DNA of 64,000 nt, taken from Marinobacter subterrani (GTDB taxonomy: Bacteria > Pseudomonadota > Gammaproteobacteria > Pseudomonadales > Oleiphilaceae). Positions 1-9,422 of this stretch are shown one piece after another. The DNA lies in NCBI RefSeq assembly GCF_001045555.1, contig NZ_LFBU01000001.1, forward strand, positions 1,240,001 through 1,304,000, written 5' to 3'. The notes beneath the pieces are model-generated. The model was not told the origin of the DNA and did no database searches. It saw nothing but the letters and a program-made list of their open reading frames with translations. Both the position numbers and the translations under genes were made by a program. The first letter of the stretch is position 1. Each line of letters starts with the position of its first letter.

Positions 1-62
1 TGCTCCGCTTGGTCAGGGCCGGTGTATCCGCTTTGAAGCGATCTCTGGGGGCGCCGGCCGTC

Positions 63-78
63 CTGTCTTTATATACAG
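63..78. promoter_or_regulatory. LexA (SOS) box
   Basis: The 16 bases read CTGT-N8-ACAG with an AT-rich centre (CTGTCTTTATATACAG), the gammaproteobacterial LexA operator. A second ATATACAGTGTTTT follows at 91-104, giving a tandem half-site. It lies 131 bp before the amidoligase gene, but it may equally control a leftward gene outside the window. Which gene it serves cannot be decided here. Confidence 0.55.
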
Positions 79-208
79 TGTTTTGACTATATACAGTGTT
101 TTATCCAGTGTAAAGTCCGCTTCCGGATTTTCTCTCCGGTGCTTAACAATGACGATGAATAAGGGTGTGATATGGTGAAACCCTATTTCCCTACCCTCAG
201 GAAGCAAC

Positions 209-1210
209 ATGACGCAGAGCAGGGCCTGCAGGATGCCGGACATTGTCACGACCGCTGACGGCAATGAACGCAGGGTTGGCGTTGAAATTGAGCTGTCCGG
301 CCTGGGCTACGACGAACTTGTGGCTCTGGCTGCCCGGCTCCTGGGCGGCACGCCGGTGCTCCAGTCACGTTATGTCACCAGCCTTGAAACCGCGGTTGGC
401 GGGTTCACCATCGAGCTGGATTCCGACCCGATCAAAGACCTCGATCTGGCCGATGCGCGTCTGCCCCGCTCTATCCGGGAACTGGGCGGCCAGGCGATGG
501 ACGTGATTGATGCTGCCGCCGAACGAATCGTGCCACTGGAAATCATCAGCCCACCGCTGGCATTTTCCAATCTCGAGATGGTCGAATCCCTGGTTGACAA
601 TCTCCGGTCCGCCGGTGCCCTGGGCAGCCGTGATGCCATCTATTTTGCCTTCGGCCTGCAGCTCAACCCCGAACTGCCCGACCTCAGGCCAGCCACCCTG
701 GTGCGCTATCTCCAGGCCTTCGCGTTACTCTACGACTGGCTCAAGGCGCGGCACCAGCTTGATATCAGCCGCAAGTTCACAACCTATATCGAGCCCTGGC
801 ACAGCCGGTACGTCGAGCTGCTGATAGACGATGATTACCAGCCGGATCTGCCGCAACTGATGGAGGATTACCTGGAGTTCAACCCGACCCGGAACCGGGC
901 CCTGGACCTTCTGCCCCTGTTTGCCCACCTCGATCGTGAACGGCTGGGCCGCTACGTTCGGGACCCGAGAATCAAAAGCCGCCCAACCCTGCATTACCGT
1001 CTTCCGGATTGCGATATCGACAACCCCGGCTGGCACTTTTCATCGGTCTGGAATGACTGGGTGGTTCTCGAACAACTGGCCAGCCACGCCGATGATCTGG
1101 CGCAGCTTCGGGCCGTATTTCGTGAACGCCGCAAACTCAGCCTGCACAATCTGACCCACAGCTGGCTTGAAACCACCGAAGAATGGCTGGTCAGGAAGGG
1201 CTATGCCTGA
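209..1210 (+). CDS. amidoligase-family protein (COOH-NH2 ligase type)
   Basis: 333 aa. The N-terminal GVEIELSGL segment (about residues 25-33) and overall composition match the Amidoligase_2 family, relatives of glutamine synthetase/GCS-type ATP-dependent ligases that form amide or peptide bonds. No signal peptide or membrane segment is seen, so it is probably cytoplasmic. The start is chosen at an ATG 4 bases after AGGAAG. Its stop overlaps the start of a class I glutamine amidotransferase by 8 bp, indicating translational coupling. Families of this type are known to be paired with gamma-glutamyl amidotransferase-like hydrolases and proposed to make or remodel small peptides. The substrate here is unknown. 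Confidence 0.75.
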   Translation: MTQSRACRMPDIVTTADGNERRVGVEIELSGLGYDELVALAARLLGGTPVLQSRYVTSLETAVGGFTIELDSDPIKDLDLADARLPRSIRELGGQAMDVIDAAAERIVPLEIISPPLAFSNLEMVESLVDNLRSAGALGSRDAIYFAFGLQLNPELPDLRPATLVRYLQAFALLYDWLKARHQLDISRKFTTYIEPWHSRYVELLIDDDYQPDLPQLMEDYLEFNPTRNRALDLLPLFAHLDRERLGRYVRDPRIKSRPTLHYRLPDCDIDNPGWHFSSVWNDWVVLEQLASHADDLAQLRAVFRERRKLSLHNLTHSWLETTEEWLVRKGYA

Positions 1211-1937
1211 GGTGAACCCGACCCGGGAGCCGGAAATACCGGGCCTGACCGTGGGCATCAGCGGCCCGGCACGAAAAAGCCTGGCGCACCGGCTGATCAG
1301 TCTTGGCCTGAGACTACATGGAGCCCGGACCTATTACATCCGGCCTGGTTCACGGGTGGATGTCTCCCTGCTCGACGGCCTGGTGTTATCCGGTGGCACC
1401 CACGTGCACCCTGAACGCTATGGCCAGCAACCGAAGGTAACGGCCCGTTATGACCGCGCGCGGGACGCTACCGACCAGTCGCTTCTGGAACAGGCGGAAC
1501 GCATCGGCATTCCTGTACTGGGTATCTGCCGGGGGGCCCAGTTCATCAACGTGTTCCACGAGGGCACGTTGTGCCAGAACGTCACACCCTTGCGGGTCAA
1601 CACCCGGCACCGTCCCCTGCTGCTGCCCCTGCAGACGGTTCGCCTGGTTGAGCACAGCCGGCTGAGGGAGCTGATGGATTCTCCGGTGATCGGTGCCAAC
1701 CGGATTCACAGCCAGACGATCAGGCGCCTGGGCCGGAACCTGCGGGTTACCGCGGTCGATAATGATCTTTTTGTTCAGGCCATTGAAAACACCCGGGGGC
1801 AGTGGCTGATGGGCATTCAGTGGCACCCGGAGTACCTGCTGTACCACAGCGGGCACAGGCGCATCTTCGGCGAGTTTGTCGAAGCGGCGCGACGATTCAA
1901 ACTGGTACGCCTGGAGCCGGACACCGGCGAGGCCTGA
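1203..1937 (+). CDS. class I glutamine amidotransferase / gamma-glutamyl hydrolase (peptidase C26)
   Basis: 244 aa. The nucleophile elbow GICRGAQ carries the catalytic Cys (about residue 108), and the C-terminal QWHPEY supplies the His-Glu pair, the class I GATase triad found in PuuD-like gamma-glutamyl-GABA hydrolases. A longer reading to 1167 exists, but the ATG at 1203 follows AGGAAGG by 3 bases and keeps the standard family N-terminus. It overlaps the amidoligase by 8 bp. The family hydrolyses gamma-glutamyl amide bonds or supplies ammonia. With the upstream ligase it probably forms a two-gene amide-forming and hydrolysing module. A generic PuuD role is possible, but no other puu genes are nearby. 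Confidence 0.8.
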   Translation: MPEVNPTREPEIPGLTVGISGPARKSLAHRLISLGLRLHGARTYYIRPGSRVDVSLLDGLVLSGGTHVHPERYGQQPKVTARYDRARDATDQSLLEQAERIGIPVLGICRGAQFINVFHEGTLCQNVTPLRVNTRHRPLLLPLQTVRLVEHSRLRELMDSPVIGANRIHSQTIRRLGRNLRVTAVDNDLFVQAIENTRGQWLMGIQWHPEYLLYHSGHRRIFGEFVEAARRFKLVRLEPDTGEA

Positions 1938-1968
1938 TATCAACATACATCCCACAGGAGGAAATTCC

Positions 1969-2655
1969 ATGGCCGGACGGAACCGAAAGTCCCGTTTTCT
2001 TCTTACCCTGGCACTGCTGGTGCCCGTTATGACTCTGGCGGGGGAAGTTACCCTCACCGGCGAGGGCAGTGTGCGCTATGAGCCGGACAGCGCCCGGCTT
2101 GAGTTCACCGCGAACGCAGAACATGCGCTGCCGCAGAAGGCCACGGAAAAAGTGGCAACCCTGGTGACGCAATGGCGGGAAGGCATCAGCGCCTACCGGG
2201 ATCAGTTGGACGACTACTCCGACTCCACCGTCAATCTTTACACCCGCACCCTGCCCTCCGAGCAACGGGGTGAAGAATTGCAAAAGCTGGCGGTCGCCTC
2301 CCAGACAATCAGTTTTACCATCAAGGACCTGAGCCTGCTGAACCCCTTGTTACAACAGGCTCAGGCGCTGGGGCTGGACTACAGCCTGGGGCCGTACCAG
2401 TTCTTCCACTCGGATGAGGCCGGCATGGAGCAGGAGGCACTGGCCCGGGCCATTGCCGACGCAAGGGCCCGCTGCAGCTTCGTGGCGGAAAAACTGGGCC
2501 AGACCTGTGGCGAGGTCGTGACGATCAACGTTAATGGCGGCCATCGGCCGGTGCCGATGATGATGGCCGAAGCCAAAGCAATGTCAGATACCGTCTCGAG
2601 CGTGGGCGAACGGGAGATCCGCGCTTCAGTCAGCGCCACCTTTGAGCTGGACTGA
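1969..2655 (+). CDS. SIMPL domain (DUF541) periplasmic protein
   Basis: 228 aa from an ATG 7 bases after a perfect AGGAGG at 1956-1961; an in-frame extension to 1876 lacks a ribosome site. The N-terminus is a signal peptide (basic NRKSR, then a Leu-rich core ending near residue 24 at LAGEV). The mature part begins TGEGSVRYEPDSARL, typical of SIMPL/DUF541 proteins (E. coli YggE relatives), which are periplasmic and linked to oxidative-stress tolerance in some bacteria. It follows the amidotransferase by 31 bp on the same strand and may be co-transcribed. The biochemical function of the family is unsettled. Confidence 0.8.
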   Translation: MAGRNRKSRFLLTLALLVPVMTLAGEVTLTGEGSVRYEPDSARLEFTANAEHALPQKATEKVATLVTQWREGISAYRDQLDDYSDSTVNLYTRTLPSEQRGEELQKLAVASQTISFTIKDLSLLNPLLQQAQALGLDYSLGPYQFFHSDEAGMEQEALARAIADARARCSFVAEKLGQTCGEVVTINVNGGHRPVPMMMAEAKAMSDTVSSVGEREIRASVSATFELD

Positions 2656-2657
2656 CC

Positions 2658-5600
2658 TCAGAAATCCCGGGTATAGAATATGTCGAGGGAAGCCGCCAGG
2701 CCGCTGGCGGCTTCCAGATAGAAATACTTGCCAAGATCGTAGCGCAGCGCGACCGTCGTGATCGGCTCGAAAACCCCGACACCATACCGCACGCTCAAAT
2801 CGTCGGTGAGATAGCCACTGGCCACCACGGATGTCTGCTCGCCGGAGCCTTCGGCTTCCAGGGTGAGCTGGCGAATGCCGAGTTCCTCGCCAATCTGCCC
2901 CGTCACCTTGTTGGCCTGGGTCAGGCCCAGCGACAGTGCCGCCCGGGTCATCTGCCCCTGGTCGCCACCGCCTTGAGGAGGGCGCCCCAGGATCAGGTAG
3001 GACAGAGCATCCGTTTGTGGCATATCGGGATTGGAAAAGACCTCGGTCTGGGGTGACTGAACCGGCCCACTGAGCCGAATACCGGCGATGACAGTACCGA
3101 CCTCCCGCACCGCCTCGATATCGAGGTAAGGTTGCGCCAGGTTCCCGACAAACAGCAACCGGGCTCTTTTCAGCTCCAGCTCCTGGCCGTAGGCTTCATA
3201 CCGGCCATTGACCAGACGCAAGGTGCCACGGGTGTCCATGTTGTCGGTAATTCTCAACGTGCCTTCAAGATTACCGGTCAACCCGAAAGCCGCGAACGTC
3301 AACTTGTCTTCGCCCACCACAACCGTGACGTCCATCTCCAGGGAGCGGACAACCGGTTCTTCTTTCTGAGCACCCACGATCACTTCATCTTTTGACACCG
3401 ATACCGCCTGCGGCGGCAACCCTTCTATCTCGATACTACCCCTGGGCACACCAACCTGACCGGTTACCTGCAACGCCCCTTCCCGAAAGGCAATCTTGAG
3501 GTCCGGCGCTATCTCAAGCCGGGCATAAGGCTCGATGTTAAAGGGAACCCGCTTCCCGGTAACCGTGATTTCACCCTCTGGCGCCCGTTGCCAGTCGAAC
3601 TGGCCATCAATAATGGTCTGGCTTCGGGCGTTACTTTCGATACGGCCACTGAGCTGCGCGGAATAACCATTGAATTCAAGACTGGCGACCACCTCTTCCA
3701 GGGGCACCGGCAGCGTCGGGTCCGAGATCCGGCCGTTGGTCAGGTGCACCGCGCCGTTCACCGCCGGCTTCATCAGCGGGCCGGAAAGCTGGCCTTCACC
3801 ATCGATCTGGCCAGCAATGTCCTGGATTCCGGTAAACAGGCCGGCAAGGGCGAGGTCCAGCCCCTTGAGCCGGAATGAACCATCGACCCTGCGCTCCTTC
3901 GCGGTGGGATCAAGCCCCAGATCCAGGGAAAACTCGCCAAGCTCGGGCCCCTTGAGTCGAACATCCAATTTGGCCCGCTGTGGCTTGAGGTTCATTTCGG
4001 TGGTAAAGGCGTTATAAGCCAGAGGCTCCCAGTCACCGTCAACCAGTACCTGGAACTCGCCGTCTCCAGCGTCCAGGAAAATCCGGCCATCGGGGCCGGC
4101 ATCCGTGACCGAAAAGTCAATTTCCCCGTTAATCAGCGCATCCCAGCGTAGGGTTTCCGGCAGAAGCGGTGCCAGAGCCCCGGTCGGGAACCGGTTGATG
4201 GTGTAGGCAATCCGGGGCACCGGGAGCAACGTCTGGTCCTCGGCGCAGACACTGCTTTGCTGCCAGCGCCAGCAATGGTTGCCAAAGGTCAGCTCACCGC
4301 TTTCGCTGAAAGCCAGAGCGGCCGGGGATTGTAACTGCCAGCGCTGGTCCTGCTCTGGCAGAGCAATCAGCCCTCGGGCCAGGGCGCCCTGCCAGGTTTG
4401 CCAGTCTGGCCCTGCACCGCCCTCAAACGCGAGCTCCAGGTTGGCCTCGGCATGGCTGGCGCTGACGGTAATACGGTGCTCAGATTGCTGACCGTTCGCG
4501 GTTACTGTCAGCGCTTTGAGCTCCTGCCCGAACGCCGCGATATCAGACCCCTCAAGGCTGCTTGTCAGTCTCATCCCCGGTTCCAGGCGGGCATCGAGAG
4601 TCAGCCTTTCTGCCGCCAGTTTTTCCTGCCAGCTCAGGTTCCGGGCGCTGGCCTTCAGCACCGCCGTCGGATCCGTGGGGGTACCACCTGCCTCCAGAGT
4701 CGCCTGCAGACTGCCCGCAAGCCCCGGCAGTATGGCCTCGGGCCTTGGCACGGCCAGCGCCAGATTGGTGCGCAGGCGATCACCCCAGACACCGCTGCCT
4801 TCAAGCGTGTTCTCACCCACCGCCAGTTCAAGCCCGGAAAGCTCCCAGTTGCCCGACGAGGTATCCAGGTTGCCAACCAGAGAGGCGGGGTTCGAGCGCC
4901 AGGCTCCCTCGAGATTCCAGCGCGCGCTCATGTCCGGTATCTCGCCGTCCCGGAGCTGGCCTTCGGTTTTCACCTCGCCGCTGAGACTGGCTTCCAGGGC
5001 CGGCACCCAAAACCCCGGATTGAAGTCCTTGAGCTGCAACGCCGCCTGCCACGCCACCGCGCCGGCATAGTTCACGGATCCGTTACCCACCAGTGAGCCG
5101 GCGCCGGTGACCAGGGCAAGGTCCGTCAGCCGGACTTTCTCCAGGTCGCCATCGACCGTGGCCGACACTTCTGCCTTGCCCTGGGGACTGTCCACCTCGG
5201 CAGTCAGCTGCGCCTGGTAATTGCCTTCCTGCCAGCTAACGGTGCCATCGAGGGATTGCAGGGAGACCGGCGGCGGCCCCAGTTGGGGAACCAGCGTGTA
5301 CCAGGGAAAACCGCGAAGCCGCAGGTCTGCACTGGCGTTCAACCCACCGATCCAGTTCACCTTCCCGGTCGCGACCACGGTATCCTGGCCACTCCCGGAT
5401 TCGTTGGCGGTCGCCAGTTCGATACGGACATCCTGCGCCGCCTCGGTGGTGACCAGCCCCTCGAGCAGGAGTTTTACCGGCCCTGTGGTGCCGGGAAGTC
5501 GGGCCTGCCCTCGGGTACGGAAGCCGTTTTGCAAGCTGCCCTGGGCCTCGACAAACCAACCCCGGAGCATCAGGGTTTCCGGCAGCGCAGGCGTCGCCAG

Positions 5601-6419
5601 GAACTTGTCGGACGTCACTTTCAGGCGGGCCGGGAGCGCCGGATCCAGCGGCTGGACCTGACCTTCCAGGCTGGCCTCGAGATAGCCACGGCTGCGGGCG
5701 TTCACCATCAAGTCCCGGACACTCCCAGAAAGCGTGGCCTCGACAACCCACTCATCACCATAGGGCGGCGGCAGACTGGCCGTAACCTCCAGGTTGACCG
5801 GCCAGTCCCGGCGGGTTTCGACCCGGCCGGAGGCGGTAACCTTGTAGTCGTCAAGCCGATACAGGAGTCGGTCAATGTTCCAGGCGGCGCCGGATCCGCC
5901 GGCATCCAGCTCCAGCCGATCCCAGATTTTGGTGCCGTTGAAGGTGAGCGTCCCCATCCGGACGCCGGTGACTCTCAGACCCAGGGGCAGGTCCACGCCG
6001 GGCAGGGTTACGCCGCCGGAGCCACCGGATTTATCCGCCGGTGGCAGTTGGGTAATCGTGAGTTTCTCCGCCTGCAGTGTGTCCAGGCAGAGCTGCTTGC
6101 GGAGCAGGCAGGACGGAGACCAGTCCACCCGGGGTGCCTGCACGATGACCTCAACCCCGTAGCCCCGCCATTCCAGGTGCCGGGCCTGCCACTGCCCCAA
6201 CAGCGAACCACGGCCATGTGTTACCTGCAGTCCCGGCACCTGGTCGATCACCCAGGCGGTTCCGGTTTCCGAACGCAGGGCCAGAAGAACCGCCGAGACA
6301 AGCAGAACGGGCAGGAGCACCAGTAACCCCAGGCACAAAAGCAGCCAGAAACGCAGCCGGTGCCTCGCCCCTGGCCGCTTCGGTTTCTGGTCTGTGGGTT
6401 GTTCCGGCGTCTGCGTCAC
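2658..6419 (-). CDS. tamB: translocation and assembly module subunit TamB
   Basis: 1253 aa, the usual TamB size. One N-terminal membrane anchor (about residues 22-46, Leu/Val-rich) is followed by a very long beta-rich repetitive body and a C-terminal TamB/DUF490 domain with ...NLAQPYLDIEAVREV and ...LSYLILGRPPQGG. TamB spans the periplasm from the inner membrane to TamA and acts in beta-barrel/autotransporter assembly and in phospholipid transport to the outer membrane. It overlaps tamA by 4 bp (ATGA), so the two are translationally coupled. Its stop is 2 bp from the convergent SIMPL gene, with no room for a dedicated terminator. Confidence 0.93.
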   Translation of the reverse strand: MTQTPEQPTDQKPKRPGARHRLRFWLLLCLGLLVLLPVLLVSAVLLALRSETGTAWVIDQVPGLQVTHGRGSLLGQWQARHLEWRGYGVEVIVQAPRVDWSPSCLLRKQLCLDTLQAEKLTITQLPPADKSGGSGGVTLPGVDLPLGLRVTGVRMGTLTFNGTKIWDRLELDAGGSGAAWNIDRLLYRLDDYKVTASGRVETRRDWPVNLEVTASLPPPYGDEWVVEATLSGSVRDLMVNARSRGYLEASLEGQVQPLDPALPARLKVTSDKFLATPALPETLMLRGWFVEAQGSLQNGFRTRGQARLPGTTGPVKLLLEGLVTTEAAQDVRIELATANESGSGQDTVVATGKVNWIGGLNASADLRLRGFPWYTLVPQLGPPPVSLQSLDGTVSWQEGNYQAQLTAEVDSPQGKAEVSATVDGDLEKVRLTDLALVTGAGSLVGNGSVNYAGAVAWQAALQLKDFNPGFWVPALEASLSGEVKTEGQLRDGEIPDMSARWNLEGAWRSNPASLVGNLDTSSGNWELSGLELAVGENTLEGSGVWGDRLRTNLALAVPRPEAILPGLAGSLQATLEAGGTPTDPTAVLKASARNLSWQEKLAAERLTLDARLEPGMRLTSSLEGSDIAAFGQELKALTVTANGQQSEHRITVSASHAEANLELAFEGGAGPDWQTWQGALARGLIALPEQDQRWQLQSPAALAFSESGELTFGNHCWRWQQSSVCAEDQTLLPVPRIAYTINRFPTGALAPLLPETLRWDALINGEIDFSVTDAGPDGRIFLDAGDGEFQVLVDGDWEPLAYNAFTTEMNLKPQRAKLDVRLKGPELGEFSLDLGLDPTAKERRVDGSFRLKGLDLALAGLFTGIQDIAGQIDGEGQLSGPLMKPAVNGAVHLTNGRISDPTLPVPLEEVVASLEFNGYSAQLSGRIESNARSQTIIDGQFDWQRAPEGEITVTGKRVPFNIEPYARLEIAPDLKIAFREGALQVTGQVGVPRGSIEIEGLPPQAVSVSKDEVIVGAQKEEPVVRSLEMDVTVVVGEDKLTFAAFGLTGNLEGTLRITDNMDTRGTLRLVNGRYEAYGQELELKRARLLFVGNLAQPYLDIEAVREVGTVIAGIRLSGPVQSPQTEVFSNPDMPQTDALSYLILGRPPQGGGDQGQMTRAALSLGLTQANKVTGQIGEELGIRQLTLEAEGSGEQTSVVASGYLTDDLSVRYGVGVFEPITTVALRYDLGKYFYLEAASGLAASLDIFYTRDF

Positions 6420-8170
6420 AGCTCAGGCCCCATGGAAAAGTGTATGCGCCAGCCCCCGCCAAATTCCGGGTCCAGCCCCTTGGCTATGTCCAGGCGCAGC
6501 GGTCCGACCGGACTGATCCAGCGAATACCGACACCAGCACCGGTGGCCAGGGGATCGCCCAGATCATTGATGGCGTTACCCTGGTCCACAAACAGAGCCG
6601 CCCGCCACTGGTCGGCGAACTGGTACTGATATTCGACACTTCCAACCATCAGATAGCGGCCGCCCACCGGAACGCCGTTATCGTTCTCCGGCGACAGGGT
6701 CTTGTAGCCATACCCGCGCACACTCTGGTCACCACCGGCGAAGAAGCGCAGCGATGGAGGAACATCCTCAAAACGGTTGGTGGCAATGCCCCCGATCTGA
6801 AACCGGGCCAGAAAACGGTGGTTACCCGCGAGTGTATACAATCCCTTTGCCAGCGCATCCACATGGAGGATATCCACGTCGGAGAGAAGCGCCGTATGCG
6901 ATCCGGTTGCGTTAAACTGCAACCGGTAACCACGGGAGGGATCCAGCGGTGAGTCAGCGTGGAGCTTGGAATAACCAACGCCCGGCAGGAGCAGGGAGCT
7001 GGTTCCGGTCTCATCATTGCCGATGTTAAAGCGCTCCCCTTCCCAGCGCAGGGACAATACCTGCAGCCAGCCATCCTCAAGCTGGTGCTGCCATTGTTGC
7101 CCGAACGTCAGCAGTTCCGATTCGACGTTTTCAATGTCTTCTCTCTGATAACCACCGGTCAGTCGGATCAGGTCGGTCATGGGCGGGTCCAGCGGCAGTT
7201 CATACCAGGCGCTCAGGCTCTGCCGGGGTTGGGACAGCTCGGTTTCCGCGCCGCGTTTATGGCCCTTGGGGTTGATCCAGTGCTCTCGCCAGGTGCCCCG
7301 CAACCGTGGCCCGACGTCGGTGGAGAAACCGATACCGGCGGCCACCGAGCGCGGCTCGCGCCGGGTAAGGGCAACGCTGACCGGAATCACGCCCTTTTCA
7401 GCGTTGGCCGGGGAGGCGTCGATATCCACCCCCCGGAAATAGCCGCTGTCCTGCAAATCATTGTTCAGTTTTGCAATCTTGTCGGCATGATACGGTGTGC
7501 CCGGCTGGAAGGTAACGAACCGGTTCAGAAGATCGGTTTCAAACCAGTGCCCTTTCTCGAAGGTCACGTCTCCCAACAGGTATCGTTCCCCACTCTCGTA
7601 GATCAGGGTGATCGCGGCCGTCCGGGCTGCAGGGTCGACCTTCAGGGTATGGGTGACAAACTTGCCGTCAAAATACCCCCGGCGGCGCGCCCGGGTCTGG
7701 ATGGTCTCCCGGAGATTGGTGTACTCGCCGTGATTGAGAACCTCGCCTTCCGCGGGATGGACCGGGAGATTGCCGGTAAACGGCCTATCGGAGGAGGCCG
7801 GCCCCCTGATTTCAACAGTGCGGGAGGTCACCCGGACCGGCTTCCCGGGATCGATGGACAAGATCAACGTGGCCGTTGTTTCCGAATCGCCTTCCCGTAC
7901 CCGCCAGTCAATCGTCGGGCTGTAATAGCCAAGAGCCCGCAAGGCTTCTTTGGCCTGGTTCACCGCCGTGGGTGCGTAGCGACGAAGATTTCCCTCGCTG
8001 CGGCCTTCCACGTCACCAATAAAAGCCTCGGCATTGGCCTTGAGATTGGGGTAATCCCCTTCCATCTGCACGTCGACCTGTTGCGCCACAGCCCAGCCAG
8101 GCAGCCAGCAGAGTAACGCCAAAAACAGCCGGATCCGGCCCGGTTTCGCAACTTGGTAGTTTGATAGCAT
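6416..8170 (-). CDS. tamA: outer-membrane assembly protein TamA (Omp85 family)
   Basis: 584 aa. A signal peptide (cleavage near AVAQQ, about residue 30) is followed by POTRA repeats (about 30-260) and a C-terminal 16-strand Omp85 barrel. The lid-loop motif appears as GGDQSVRGYG in the last third, and the protein ends in a beta-strand signature (IHFSMGPEL). It works with TamB in outer-membrane protein insertion and envelope lipid homeostasis. It is first in a tamA-tamB operon. The 196 bp upstream separate it from the divergent voltage-sensor-like gene and must hold both promoters. Confidence 0.93.
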   Translation of the reverse strand: MLSNYQVAKPGRIRLFLALLCWLPGWAVAQQVDVQMEGDYPNLKANAEAFIGDVEGRSEGNLRRYAPTAVNQAKEALRALGYYSPTIDWRVREGDSETTATLILSIDPGKPVRVTSRTVEIRGPASSDRPFTGNLPVHPAEGEVLNHGEYTNLRETIQTRARRRGYFDGKFVTHTLKVDPAARTAAITLIYESGERYLLGDVTFEKGHWFETDLLNRFVTFQPGTPYHADKIAKLNNDLQDSGYFRGVDIDASPANAEKGVIPVSVALTRREPRSVAAGIGFSTDVGPRLRGTWREHWINPKGHKRGAETELSQPRQSLSAWYELPLDPPMTDLIRLTGGYQREDIENVESELLTFGQQWQHQLEDGWLQVLSLRWEGERFNIGNDETGTSSLLLPGVGYSKLHADSPLDPSRGYRLQFNATGSHTALLSDVDILHVDALAKGLYTLAGNHRFLARFQIGGIATNRFEDVPPSLRFFAGGDQSVRGYGYKTLSPENDNGVPVGGRYLMVGSVEYQYQFADQWRAALFVDQGNAINDLGDPLATGAGVGIRWISPVGPLRLDIAKGLDPEFGGGWRIHFSMGPEL

Positions 8171-8366
8171 CCGGCTATTTCAGTATTGGTGGTAACAAGA
8201 AAGATTTCCGTTCAAGCGTGGGAGTTTAATGGCACCTGGTCAAGTTAATCCACGGTTGGCCGCACCGCCTCCGGAGCCCGGCGTCCGGGCGAGTCGTTTG
8301 TACTGACCAAATAAGCTAACCTGTCAGGTACTTAGCAACAGTTGGCAACAGACCGGACCCAGGCGA

Positions 8367-9374
8367 ATGCTGAAGATAAACCGAGAAAACCTCAAATCCA
8401 GCCACCAGCTCATCTGGTTTATCATCGATTTCCTGATGCTGGGGCTGCTGATTCTCAACCTGGCATTCATCATCTGGGATTCGATCTACAACTTTGTCGC
8501 CATCCAGAATCTGCTGAAAGAATACGCCCCCACTATCCAGTCCATGTACCACCCGATCCATGAGCGGTTCATTTTTTACGATCTGGTGTTTGTCAGCATC
8601 TTCCTGACCGAGTTCTTTGTCCGCTGGGGCTACGCCATCAAGGCCAGGGTCTACGACCGCTGGTATTTCTACCCGTTTATCCACTGGTATGACCTGGTCG
8701 GCTGCATTCCTGTCGGCAGCCTGCGCTTCCTCCGTATTCTCAGGGTGATCTCCATCATCTATCGCCTGCACCAGTACAAGATCATTGATGTTACGAGCAC
8801 CAGAATCTATCAGTTCCTCAATTTCTATTACGAAGCGTTTATGGAAGAACTGTCGGACCGTATCGTGCTCAAGGTACTGAGCGGCGTGCAGGAGGAAGTG
8901 AAACGCGGTTCCCGGCTGTTCGAAAACATCCAGCAGGACATTCTCTACCCGCGCCGGGACATGCTGTCAGACTGGATTTCAGCCCGGGTCGCCGAGGCCG
9001 CCCGGGAGGGCTACGTCCCCAACCGCGGCGCGCTCAGAAGTTATCTGGAGAGCCGGGTCGATAATGCCCTGAAACAGAATCTGGAGCTGTCACGCCTGAA
9101 ATACCTGCCCATGGTCGGGCCAACCATCCAGGAAACCCTGGAAGAGGCAGTGGGCGACATTGTTGCCAATGTTATCCACCAGATCCTTGATGACCTGGCT
9201 TCGGCGTCCAACCACGCCTTCATTGAGGACATCGTGAACGTTTTCCTTCCGACACCCGAGGAGGGGCAACCGGATGAAGCCCGCAATGAGGCACTGATCA
9301 CCCTGATCATCGAGATCATTGATGCGGTCAAGGGCCAGGTGAAGGTGAAACACTGGCGCTCAGAGCTTCCCTGA
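8367..9374 (+). CDS. voltage-sensor-domain-like membrane protein without pore
   Basis: 335 aa. The first 140 residues hold four hydrophobic segments: S1 about 14-37, S2 about 68-88 with acidic E82, S3 about 97-111 with D109, and S4 about 117-135. S4 carries arginines at R120, R123, R126 and R133, the three-residue spacing of voltage sensors. No S5-S6 pore, selectivity filter or second transmembrane block follows. Instead there is a 190-residue soluble helical domain (about 145-335) of unknown fold. The ribosome site is weak (AGG before ATG). It is annotated in relatives as ion transporter or hypothetical as far as I recall. Transport is not demonstrated by the sequence. Confidence 0.6.
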   Translation: MLKINRENLKSSHQLIWFIIDFLMLGLLILNLAFIIWDSIYNFVAIQNLLKEYAPTIQSMYHPIHERFIFYDLVFVSIFLTEFFVRWGYAIKARVYDRWYFYPFIHWYDLVGCIPVGSLRFLRILRVISIIYRLHQYKIIDVTSTRIYQFLNFYYEAFMEELSDRIVLKVLSGVQEEVKRGSRLFENIQQDILYPRRDMLSDWISARVAEAAREGYVPNRGALRSYLESRVDNALKQNLELSRLKYLPMVGPTIQETLEEAVGDIVANVIHQILDDLASASNHAFIEDIVNVFLPTPEEGQPDEARNEALITLIIEIIDAVKGQVKVKHWRSELP

Positions 9375-9422
9375 GCCACTGGTAACCGCTGACTGACTAC
9401 TCAACAAAAAACGAGAACATCC

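Noticed and set aside
5256..6326. Long open frame opposite tamB
   Set aside because: It has no ribosome site and no recognisable domain; the tamB frame is complete and conserved.
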